From assembly GCA_011777135.1 (NCBI GenBank), contig JAABVY010000275.1, positions 2,640 through 15,540 of the forward strand: a DNA stretch of 12,901 nucleotides, written 5' to 3'. Source of the stretch: Candidatus Zixiibacteriota bacterium. Its GTDB lineage: Bacteria > Zixibacteria > MSB-5A5 > JAABVY01. The notes under the pieces were generated by a model. That model did not search any database. It was not told the origin of the DNA and saw only the letters and a list, made by a program, of their open reading frames with translations. Numbering within the stretch: position 1 is the first letter of the stretch; every line of letters starts with the position of its first letter. A program made the translations under genes and the position numbers. Shown one piece after another: positions 8,160 through 12,901 of the stretch.

Positions 8160-9335
8160 ATGATAGAGTTTGTTCCAGATGAACGCAATAGCGCCAAAAT
8201 AAAGGTGGTAGGGGTAGGCGGATCAGGAGGCAACGCCATCAACCGGATGATCGAATCCGGTCTGACCAACGTTGATTTTGTCTCCATTAACACCGACATG
8301 CAGGCTCTGGACGGCAACAAGGCCGGGACCAAGATCCAGATCGGTACCAAGATAACCAGGGGTCTCGGTGCAGGAGCAGATCCCGAGGTTGGAAGAAGAG
8401 CGATCGAGGAGGATCGCGACAAGGTGGCAGAAGCATTGCAGGACGCAGACATGATTTTCGTGACTGCTGGTATGGGCGGAGGAACCGGAACAGGTGCAGC
8501 CCCGATAGTTGCAGAAATCGCCAAGGAACTCGGTGCTCTGACAGTGGCCACCGTGACCAGACCATTCGATTTCGAGGGACGCAAACGTATGAACCGTGCC
8601 TTAAACGGAATTCATGATTTGAAATCCCGTGTCGACACATTAATCGTCATTCCCAATCAGCGCCTGATAGATATCGCCGATAAGGATACGCCGCTGACAG
8701 ATACATTCCTCATGGCCGACGAGGTGCTTCTGCATGCAACCCGCGGTATCTCCGACCTGATTACGATTCCGGGATTGATCAACTGTGACTTTGCTGATGT
8801 CAAAACCGTGATGAAGGAGATGGGCGATGCTTTAATGGGAACCGGCACATGCTCAGGGGAAGACCGTGCCCAGGAGGCGGCCCATCAGGCAATCAGCTCG
8901 CCTCTTTTGGAAGATGTCTCTATTACCGGTGCCAGGGGTGTCCTGATTAACATCTGCGGCGGTCCAGACATAACGCTGCATGAAGTCAATGCGGCCACAT
9001 CGATTATCTCCGAAGCGGCCGGTTCAGATGCCAATATTATATTCGGAGCGGTCATTGATCCCGAAATCAAAGGTGAATTCAGAGTCACCGTGATCGCCAC
9101 AGGATTCGGCAAGTCTAAAGCCGAATCCGAGTTCGATACTCGTGTAGTAGATCTTTTCAGCCAGCATGACGTCACCCGGCAGCCTAAATCCAGAATCGAA
9201 AGAGAGGTCGTTGAAGAGGATCCTGTGGAGGAAACGGGGGAAGTCGGTATGCAGCAGCCGCCGATGGTGCATAATCCTGAGGTGCCGACCTTCATTCGCA
9301 AAAATTACCAGGAGAAATTCGATTCTTTTAAATAG
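8160..9335 (+). CDS. ftsZ: Cell division GTPase FtsZ
   Basis: FtsZ is the tubulin-like GTPase that polymerises into the Z-ring at midcell. The 391-residue protein shows GVGGSGGNAINRM (18-30), the tubulin signature loop GGGTGTGAAP (106-115), TRPFDFEG (133-140), and the T7 synergy loop around N208-D210-D213, read as NCDFADVKTVM (208-218), which carries the catalytic Asp. The globular core ends near residue 316 (VIATGF). An acidic, probably disordered linker (about 317-373) follows, then a conserved C-terminal peptide EVPTFIRKN (374-382) that would bind FtsA and other partners. A further nine residues follow this peptide and end in Lys391. The strong ribosome binding site is described separately. 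The gene closes the dcw cluster and is followed by an intrinsic terminator about 55 bases after its TAG. Confidence 0.99.
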   Translation: MIEFVPDERNSAKIKVVGVGGSGGNAINRMIESGLTNVDFVSINTDMQALDGNKAGTKIQIGTKITRGLGAGADPEVGRRAIEEDRDKVAEALQDADMIFVTAGMGGGTGTGAAPIVAEIAKELGALTVATVTRPFDFEGRKRMNRALNGIHDLKSRVDTLIVIPNQRLIDIADKDTPLTDTFLMADEVLLHATRGISDLITIPGLINCDFADVKTVMKEMGDALMGTGTCSGEDRAQEAAHQAISSPLLEDVSITGARGVLINICGGPDITLHEVNAATSIISEAAGSDANIIFGAVIDPEIKGEFRVTVIATGFGKSKAESEFDTRVVDLFSQHDVTRQPKSRIEREVVEEDPVEETGEVGMQQPPMVHNPEVPTFIRKNYQEKFDSFK

Positions 9336-9338
9336 CAA

Positions 9339-9390
9339 GTGTTACGACACCTCTAGTTGCTGATGTCTGAAATCCCCGGAGGGGGGAGGG
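9339..9390 (+). other. ftsZ 3' UTR with small hairpin and G-rich run
   Basis: Between the ftsZ stop and the terminator lie two small structural elements. GTGT (9339-9342) and ACAC (9347-9350) flank a TACG loop, giving a four-pair stem. At 9373-9390 a TCCCC run faces GGGGA (9383-9387), and several G-runs (9378-9379, 9381-9386, 9388-9390, 9392-9393) are separated by single A's. These could form a short hairpin or a two-tier G-quadruplex in the transcript. No ORF of note is present. A function in mRNA 3' end stability is only a guess. Confidence 0.35.
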
Positions 9391-9430
9391 AGGCCCTGTC
9401 TGAGAAATCAGGCAGGGCTTATTTTTTTTC
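9391..9430 (+). terminator. Intrinsic terminator of the dcw/ftsZ operon
   Basis: An 11-pair GC-rich stem pairs 9393-9403 (GCCCTGTCTGA) with 9408-9418 (TCAGGCAGGGC), with a single G-U pair and a GAAA tetraloop (9404-9407). Two weaker outer pairs are possible. An A and eight T's follow immediately (9421-9429). This is a textbook rho-independent terminator placed about 55 bases after the ftsZ stop, so it should end the long cell-wall transcript and insulate the thioesterase gene. Confidence 0.95.
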
Positions 9431-9436
9431 TTCTTG

Positions 9437-9466
9437 TTGACCGCGTGTTCATGAATGAGTTATAAT
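9437..9466 (+). promoter_or_regulatory. Sigma-70-type promoter for the thioesterase gene
   Basis: TTGACC (9437-9442) and a perfect TATAAT (9461-9466) are separated by 18 bases. The promoter begins six bases after the terminator's T-tract. Transcription would be expected to start around 9472-9475, only about 15 bases before the ATG at 9489, giving a very short leader. Confidence 0.75.
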
Positions 9467-9488
9467 CACGGTAATTGGATAGATTATT

Positions 9489-9932
9489 ATGCAAGAATAC
9501 GAGCCCCAAAATAAAGAGTTTGAGAAGACTATCCGTGAGAGTTTTGCGAAACAGAATCTGATGCAGGCTTTTGGTGCAAAACTGATCTCCATCACACCGG
9601 GCGCAGCCACCATCGAATTGCCATATCGCGATGATTTGACACAGCAGCATGGGTACCTGCATGCCGGGGTTATAACTGCAATAATTGATTCTGCCTGTGG
9701 TTATGCCGCCTTAAGCTTGATGCCACAGGATATGGAAGTTATGAGCGCCGAATATAAGATCAACCTTTTATCGCCTGCAGACGGCGAAAAACTCGTTGCC
9801 AGAGGTACCGTTCTTAAACCCGGCAGGAAATTGTATGTTGTCAGGGGAGATGCTTATTCTGCCAGAGACGGAAAGGAGAAACATGTGGCGGCTTTTCAGG
9901 GCACCATGGTTGCGGTCCGGAAAAAAGACTGA
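9489..9932 (+). CDS. PaaI-family hot-dog-fold thioesterase
   Basis: This 147-residue protein is a single hot-dog domain of the PaaI/YbgC-like acyl-CoA thioesterase superfamily, expected to hydrolyse acyl- or aryl-CoA thioesters in the cytoplasm as a dimer or tetramer. An N-terminal helix (about 8-28) precedes the core strands. The central segment QQHGYLHAGVITAIID (52-67) is the family hallmark HGG.H.G....l.D, with H54-G55, H58-G60 and catalytic-type D67 at the start of the long hot-dog helix. The later strands (87-96, 101-122, 132-145) complete the sheet. The substrate cannot be inferred. There is no strong Shine-Dalgarno before ATG 9489; GGAT at 9477-9480 is the only weak candidate. It has its own promoter and no co-directional partner within its unit. 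No clear terminator follows, so some transcripts may run into the thiamine riboswitch. Confidence 0.9.
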   Translation: MQEYEPQNKEFEKTIRESFAKQNLMQAFGAKLISITPGAATIELPYRDDLTQQHGYLHAGVITAIIDSACGYAALSLMPQDMEVMSAEYKINLLSPADGEKLVARGTVLKPGRKLYVVRGDAYSARDGKEKHVAAFQGTMVAVRKKD

Positions 9933-9966
9933 ATCCTGACTTGCCCCCATATTTCTGATTTTCACC

Positions 9967-9997
9967 TTGACATCCGCAGCTATTGATTGCAGATTAT
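9967..9997 (+). promoter_or_regulatory. Candidate promoter of the thiamine operon
   Basis: A perfect TTGACA at 9967-9972 is followed by GATTAT (9992-9997, four of six matches to TATAAT) at a long 19-base spacing. Transcription would begin near 10003-10006, just upstream of the TPP aptamer, which is the expected arrangement. The poor -10 and long spacing make this a candidate only. Confidence 0.5.
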
Positions 9998-10015
9998 GAG
10001 TTAAATTAAAATATA

Positions 10016-10090
10016 GCTATGGGGTGGCCGAAAGGTCTGAGATCAAACCCATTGAACCTGATACGGGTAATTCCGGCGTAGGGATTTGAG
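10016..10090 (+). promoter_or_regulatory. TPP (thi-box) riboswitch aptamer
   Basis: The consensus thi-box elements occur in order: GGGGTGG (10021-10027), CTGAGA (10037-10042), ACCC (10047-10050), GAACCTGAT (10054-10062), GGGTAATTCC (10065-10074) and GGCGTAGGGA (10075-10084). Visible helices are P2 GGG/CCC (within 10021-10024 and 10048-10050), P3 GGCC/GGTC (10026-10029 with 10034-10037) capped by a GAAA tetraloop, P4 CCT/AGG (10057-10059 with 10080-10082) and P5 CGG/CCG (10064-10066 with 10073-10075). P3 is minimal, and I could find only weak A/T-rich pairing for P1. TPP binding is expected to switch off the downstream thiM-thiE-thiL-thiD genes through the terminator at 10095-10127. Confidence 0.96.
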
Positions 10091-10094
10091 TTTT

Positions 10095-10127
10095 GGCCGC
10101 TTACTTTAATTTAGGGCGGCTTTTTTT
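10095..10127 (+). terminator. Riboswitch-controlled intrinsic terminator before thiM
   Basis: The stem pairs GGCCGC (10095-10100) with GCGGCT (10116-10121) around a 15-base loop, and seven T's run from 10121. It lies between the TPP aptamer and the thiM ribosome binding site, so it is the likely expression platform, acting by transcription attenuation. The 5' arm can alternatively pair with the aptamer strand at 10024-10029, which would act as an antiterminator when TPP is absent. Confidence 0.85.
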
Positions 10128-10137
10128 ATTCAATTAC

Positions 10138-10143
10138 AGGAGG
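10138..10143 (+). promoter_or_regulatory. Ribosome binding site of thiM
   Basis: AGGAGG ends four bases before the thiM ATG. It is a full-strength Shine-Dalgarno sequence lying downstream of the terminator's T-tract and outside its stem. This favours control at transcription termination rather than by hiding the ribosome binding site. Confidence 0.85.
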
Positions 10144-10147
10144 AAAT

Positions 10148-10963
10148 ATGATTGATGTTGGAAAAGATGCCGCGGAGAATTTAAGAAAACTGAGAGAACA
10201 GAAACCCCTTGTACATAATATAACCAATTATGTGGTAATGAATTTTACTGCTAATTCGCTCCTAGCCATGGGCGCCCTGCCGGTTATGGCTCATGCCGAA
10301 AATGAGGTGGAGGAAATGGCCTCGATAGCAGGAGCACTTGTAATAAACATCGGTACCCTCTCGGATCCATGGATCCGGGCAATGTTCCTGGCGGGCAAAG
10401 CAGCCAATAAGAACGACATCCCGGTTATCCTCGATCCGGTAGGGGCGGGTGCCACCAGCTTCCGCACCAATACGGCAAAACAGCTTATTACAGAACTGGA
10501 TATAGCTGTTATCAGGGGAAATGCCTCCGAAATGCTCTCGCTTTCGGGAGAAGATTCAAGGACTAAAGGCGTCGATTCGATCCATACGGTTGAGGATGCC
10601 GCCCAGGCGGCCGTCGAACTTGCACTGGAACTGGATGCTGTTATAGCCATTACCGGGGAAAAAGACCTGGTCACCGATGGCGACACTGTTTTCAGGGTAA
10701 ATAATGGGCATAAATTGATGGGCATGGTAACGGGCAGCGGATGTGTGGCCACTGCGGCTATCGCCGCCTTTATGGCTGTGAATGATAACTTTTTGAGAGC
10801 CACAGCTTTTGCCCTTGGTTACTTTGGCCTCGCCGGACAGTGGTCAGCAATAAAAAACACTCGGCCAGGCTCATTCAAGGTTGGACTCGTTGATTCCCTG
10901 TATGACATCGGTTCCGATGATCTCATGACTGGCCTGAAGCTGGAGGTCATGCATGAAGCCTGA
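10148..10963 (+). CDS. thiM: Hydroxyethylthiazole kinase (ThiM)
   Basis: ThiM phosphorylates the thiazole alcohol 4-methyl-5-(2-hydroxyethyl)thiazole with ATP, a salvage step feeding thiamine phosphate synthesis. The 271-residue length is normal for this ribokinase-like family. Motifs are the N-terminal substrate region PLVHNITNYVVMNFTANSLL (20-39), GALPVMAHAENEVEEM (42-57), DPVGAGAT (96-103), VIRGNASEM (121-129), AITGEKDLVTDG (167-178) and the anion-hole/catalytic VTGSGCVATA (194-203), with C199 at the position of the active-site cysteine. The ATG at 10148 has an excellent ribosome binding site, and the gene lies 20 bases after the riboswitch terminator. As first gene of the unit it should be TPP-repressed. 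Its 3' end overlaps thiE by 11 bases. It indicates that the cell can use imported or recycled thiazole. Confidence 0.97.
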   Translation: MIDVGKDAAENLRKLREQKPLVHNITNYVVMNFTANSLLAMGALPVMAHAENEVEEMASIAGALVINIGTLSDPWIRAMFLAGKAANKNDIPVILDPVGAGATSFRTNTAKQLITELDIAVIRGNASEMLSLSGEDSRTKGVDSIHTVEDAAQAAVELALELDAVIAITGEKDLVTDGDTVFRVNNGHKLMGMVTGSGCVATAAIAAFMAVNDNFLRATAFALGYFGLAGQWSAIKNTRPGSFKVGLVDSLYDIGSDDLMTGLKLEVMHEA

Positions 10964-11594
10964 TTACAGCCTGTATCTTGTTACCGATCGGGGACTTTCC
11001 AGAGGCCGTACAAGTATGGAGATAATAGAAGCGGCCGTGAAAGGCGGCGTAACGGTAGTGCAGCTTCGCGAAAAGCATGCTAATACAAGGGAGTTTCTGC
11101 ACGAGGCGCTAAAGGTACGGAATTTCTGCCGGGAGAAAAATATACTCTTCATTATAAATGATCGTCTCGACATCGCCCAGTCAGTCGATGCTGACGGCGT
11201 CCATCTTGGTCAGGATGATCTTCCAATCGAATATGCTCGCAGATTTTTGGGGCCCGACAAAATAATCGGTACCTCCGCTTTCAACGAGACAGAAGCGATG
11301 GAAGCTGAAAAAGCAGGCGCCGACTACCTGGGAATCTCACCCATCTTCACAACACCAACAAAACCCGAACTGGAAACAGGAATCGGGATCGACGGCTTGC
11401 GAAAAATACGCAAATCGGCTAAAATTCCGATGGTTGGCATCGGCGGCCTTGGTTCAACCAATGCTTATGACGTGATTATGGCGGGAGCTGACGGCATAGC
11501 AGTGGTTTCGGCTATTGTCTCCGCTGCCGATCCAGAAAAAGCGGCGGCTGAGATAAAATCCGAAATCGAAAGGGCCAGAAAGGACATGCTGTGA
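10953..11594 (+). CDS. thiE: Thiamine-phosphate synthase (ThiE)
   Basis: ThiE is a cytoplasmic TIM-barrel enzyme that joins HMP-pyrophosphate and thiazole phosphate to give thiamine phosphate plus pyrophosphate. The 213-residue length is typical of a single-domain ThiE. Motifs are YLVTDRGLS (8-16), VQLREK (36-41) for pyrophosphate binding, INDRLDIA (68-75), ADGVHLGQDDLP (80-91) with Mg2+-binding Asp residues, GTSAFNETEA (106-115), YLGISPIFTTPTK (125-137) and the phosphate-binding loops VGIGGL (161-166) and ADGIAVVSAI (179-188). The start is ATG 10953, inside the thiM end, with GGAGG at 10942-10946 six bases upstream. It overlaps thiL by four bases. It sits between the thiazole kinase and TPP-forming kinase, so order follows the pathway. 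Not fused to ThiD. Confidence 0.97.
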   Translation: MKPDYSLYLVTDRGLSRGRTSMEIIEAAVKGGVTVVQLREKHANTREFLHEALKVRNFCREKNILFIINDRLDIAQSVDADGVHLGQDDLPIEYARRFLGPDKIIGTSAFNETEAMEAEKAGADYLGISPIFTTPTKPELETGIGIDGLRKIRKSAKIPMVGIGGLGSTNAYDVIMAGADGIAVVSAIVSAADPEKAAAEIKSEIERARKDML

Positions 11595-12595
11595 AATTAA
11601 AAGACGTAGGTGAATTCGGATTTATAGACAGAATCAAGGATGACGCCTTGATTCGCAAATATATGGGTCTGGTGGGTATCGGAGATGATTGCGCGGTATT
11701 CAAGGTTGACGAGGGAAAATCCATTTTGCTGACCACCGACATGCTCCTGGAAAGGGTGCATTTTCTACGGGAAGTCATGACTCCTCACCAGATAGGCTAT
11801 AAGGCCCTGGCGGTGAATCTCTCCGATATCGCCGCTTCGGGTGGTTTGCCAAGAGAGGCGTTTGTCTCTATCGCTGTGCCGGAGGATCTGTCGCTCGAGG
11901 AGTTGCTGGAGATATATCAGGGCATGAAGGACCTGGCGCGCAAGTTCGATGTTAATATAACCGGCGGGGATACAACCACTTCGCTGCAGGATCTGGTTAT
12001 AAATATTGCCCTTACAGGTGAAATTGATGAGGACCTGATATTATATCGATCGGGCGCAAAAGCCGGTGATCTCATCTGTGTCACTGACAATCTTGGTGAT
12101 TCAGCCGCTGGTTTGGACCTGATCCTGAATCATCGAAAAGAAATGCATAATTATCCTCAACTTATTAAACAGCATTTTATGCCCATTCCACATGTCGAGC
12201 AGGGGCGGGCTATCTCCCGCTCGAAAATGGCAACCTCCATGATGGATATTTCCGACGGGCTGGCATCTGATATTCGTCACATCAGTAAGGCCTCAAAATT
12301 GGGGGCGGTTCTGTACGAGGAAAGATTCCCTCATTCAGAAGAGTTTCAAAAATATCTCGCCGAATTAAAACCTGACTATCTTAAAACCGCCATAGGAGTT
12401 GGCGAGGACTATTGCCTTCTGCTGACAGTCCCTCAAAAGAACTTTGCCGATCTTAAGAAGAATCTGAATGAACTAGGCCATCAATTGTACAACGTCGGCG
12501 AGATGACTGAAGGAGAAGATATCTACATTATTTCAAAAAAGGGCGAAAAGTCGATCCTCACATTAAGCGGCTGGGATCAATTCAAGGAGCATTAA
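11591..12595 (+). CDS. thiL: Thiamine-monophosphate kinase (ThiL)
   Basis: ThiL uses ATP to phosphorylate thiamine monophosphate to thiamine pyrophosphate, the active cofactor and the riboswitch ligand. The 334-residue protein belongs to the PurM/AIR-synthase-like ATP-binding family. Motifs are EFGFIDRI (8-15), GIGDDCAV (29-36), TTDMLLERVHF (48-58), the Mg-ATP segment KALAVNLSDIAASGG (71-85), NITGGDTT (122-129), MMDISDGLASDI (217-228) and GVGEDYCLLL (269-278), where Cys replaces the Glu more often found in 'GEDYELL'. The start is GTG 11591, overlapping the thiE stop as GTGA, with GAAAGGA at 11578-11584 as the ribosome binding site. Placing thiL in the TPP-regulated operon closes a direct feedback loop, since its product shuts down its own transcription. 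The annotation is firm. Confidence 0.97.
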   Translation: MKLKDVGEFGFIDRIKDDALIRKYMGLVGIGDDCAVFKVDEGKSILLTTDMLLERVHFLREVMTPHQIGYKALAVNLSDIAASGGLPREAFVSIAVPEDLSLEELLEIYQGMKDLARKFDVNITGGDTTTSLQDLVINIALTGEIDEDLILYRSGAKAGDLICVTDNLGDSAAGLDLILNHRKEMHNYPQLIKQHFMPIPHVEQGRAISRSKMATSMMDISDGLASDIRHISKASKLGAVLYEERFPHSEEFQKYLAELKPDYLKTAIGVGEDYCLLLTVPQKNFADLKKNLNELGHQLYNVGEMTEGEDIYIISKKGEKSILTLSGWDQFKEH

Positions 12596-12597
12596 TT

Positions 12598-12901
12598 ATG
12601 AAGAATATACTACCCGTAGTTTTAACCATAGCCGGTTCGGATTCCGGCGGCGGAGCAGGTATTCAGGCTGACCTGAAAACGTTTTCATCCCTGGGCACAT
12701 TCGGCACCACTGTGATAACTGCAATTACCTCGCAGAACTTGGACGGTGTCCGTTCAATCCAGGCCATCAAGACAGACATTGTCAAGGATCAGATTGAATC
12801 CGTTTTAGACGGTTTTAAAGTAAAAGCAGTCAAGACCGGTATGCTATTTTCGCGGGAGATTATCGAAACTGTGGCTGAGACAATAAAGAATTACAAAGTA
12901 G
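12598..12901 (+). CDS. thiD: Hydroxymethylpyrimidine/phosphomethylpyrimidine kinase (ThiD), 5' part
   Basis: The window ends inside this gene, and the first 101 codons are present out of roughly 260 expected. ThiD phosphorylates HMP and then HMP-phosphate to HMP-pyrophosphate, the pyrimidine substrate of ThiE. The N-terminus has the ThiD signature IAGSDSGGGAGIQADLKTF (11-29), then TTVITAITSQN (37-47) and KTGMLFS (79-85), all typical of the ribokinase-like HMP kinase family. The ATG at 12598 follows the thiL stop by two bases, and AAGGAG at 12584-12589 is the ribosome binding site eight bases upstream. It is therefore the fourth gene of the TPP-regulated unit. Whether the missing 3' part carries a fused ThiE- or ThiN-like domain cannot be seen. 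Confidence 0.96.
   Translation, partial: MKNILPVVLTIAGSDSGGGAGIQADLKTFSSLGTFGTTVITAITSQNLDGVRSIQAIKTDIVKDQIESVLDGFKVKAVKTGMLFSREIIETVAETIKNYKV

Noticed and set aside
8144..8584. A Pro/Ser-rich minus-strand open frame opposite the start of ftsZ.
   Set aside because: It covers the ftsZ ribosome binding site and GTP-binding region in antisense, and its skewed composition is typical of a shadow frame.
9933..9966. A possible terminator after the thioesterase gene.
   Set aside because: I found no GC-rich inverted repeat followed by a T-tract here, so none is annotated. Read-through toward the riboswitch remains possible.
10362..10377. A perfect 16-base palindrome inside thiM.
   Set aside because: It lies within codons for a normal ThiM segment (SDPWIR) with no other regulatory context, and it is a single copy. 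Chance plus codon use explains it.
10291..10803. A 170-codon minus-strand open frame opposite thiM, rich in Ser, Ala and Thr.
   Set aside because: The composition is the reverse-strand reflection of thiM codons, and thiM motifs are intact. Not a gene.
1..12901. Signs of mobile elements, CRISPR, toxin-antitoxin, defence genes or phage sequence.
   Set aside because: Every stretch longer than about 220 bases is occupied by a recognised housekeeping gene. No direct repeats, transposase motifs or attachment-site-like structures were seen.

Overview
This window is a compact, plus-strand bacterial chromosome segment that reads as core housekeeping DNA. Every gene lies on the + strand, start codons are ATG with some GTG/TTG, and several genes have clear Shine-Dalgarno sequences. 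I see no tRNA, rRNA, CRISPR array, insertion sequence, phage gene or integration site. The organism is a Gram-negative-type or deep-branching bacterium with peptidoglycan and FtsZ-based division. The cell-wall gene order, with no murB or ddl between murC and ftsQ, together with FtsW sequence details, resembles the FCB side of the bacterial tree. Canonical TTGACA/TATAAT-like promoters and strong Shine-Dalgarno sites argue against Bacteroidetes proper. This placement is inference only.

Region 1 (1-9335) is a division and cell-wall (dcw) cluster: the murF 3' end, then mraY, murD, ftsW, murG, murC, ftsQ, ftsA and ftsZ. Neighbours overlap by 1-20 bases or are separated by at most 18, so this is almost certainly one polycistronic unit with translational coupling. 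MurC, MurD and MurF build the UDP-MurNAc-pentapeptide in the cytoplasm (MurE is not in the window). MraY moves it to undecaprenyl phosphate as lipid I, MurG makes lipid II, FtsW polymerises glycan at the septum, and FtsQ, FtsA and FtsZ form the divisome scaffold. ftsZ has the strongest ribosome binding site of the cluster and is followed by a strong intrinsic terminator (9391-9430).

Region 2 (9336-9932) holds a G-rich stretch, the terminator, a sigma-70-like promoter right after it (9437-9466), and a monocistronic-looking PaaI-type hot-dog thioesterase with a very short leader.

Region 3 (9933-12901) is a thiamine operon. It has a promoter candidate, a TPP riboswitch (about 10016-10090), an intrinsic terminator (10095-10127), then thiM, thiE, thiL and the 5' part of thiD, cut by the window end. 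ThiM salvages the thiazole alcohol, ThiD makes HMP-PP, ThiE joins the two into thiamine phosphate, and ThiL phosphorylates that to TPP, which would feed back on the riboswitch. By eye, the 5' arm of the riboswitch's P2/P3 helix can pair with the terminator's 5' arm, giving a plausible on/off switch.

No previously undescribed system is evident. The items most worth a second look are the proposed antiterminator fold, two unusual substitutions in FtsW, the FtsZ tail, and the near-leaderless thioesterase gene.
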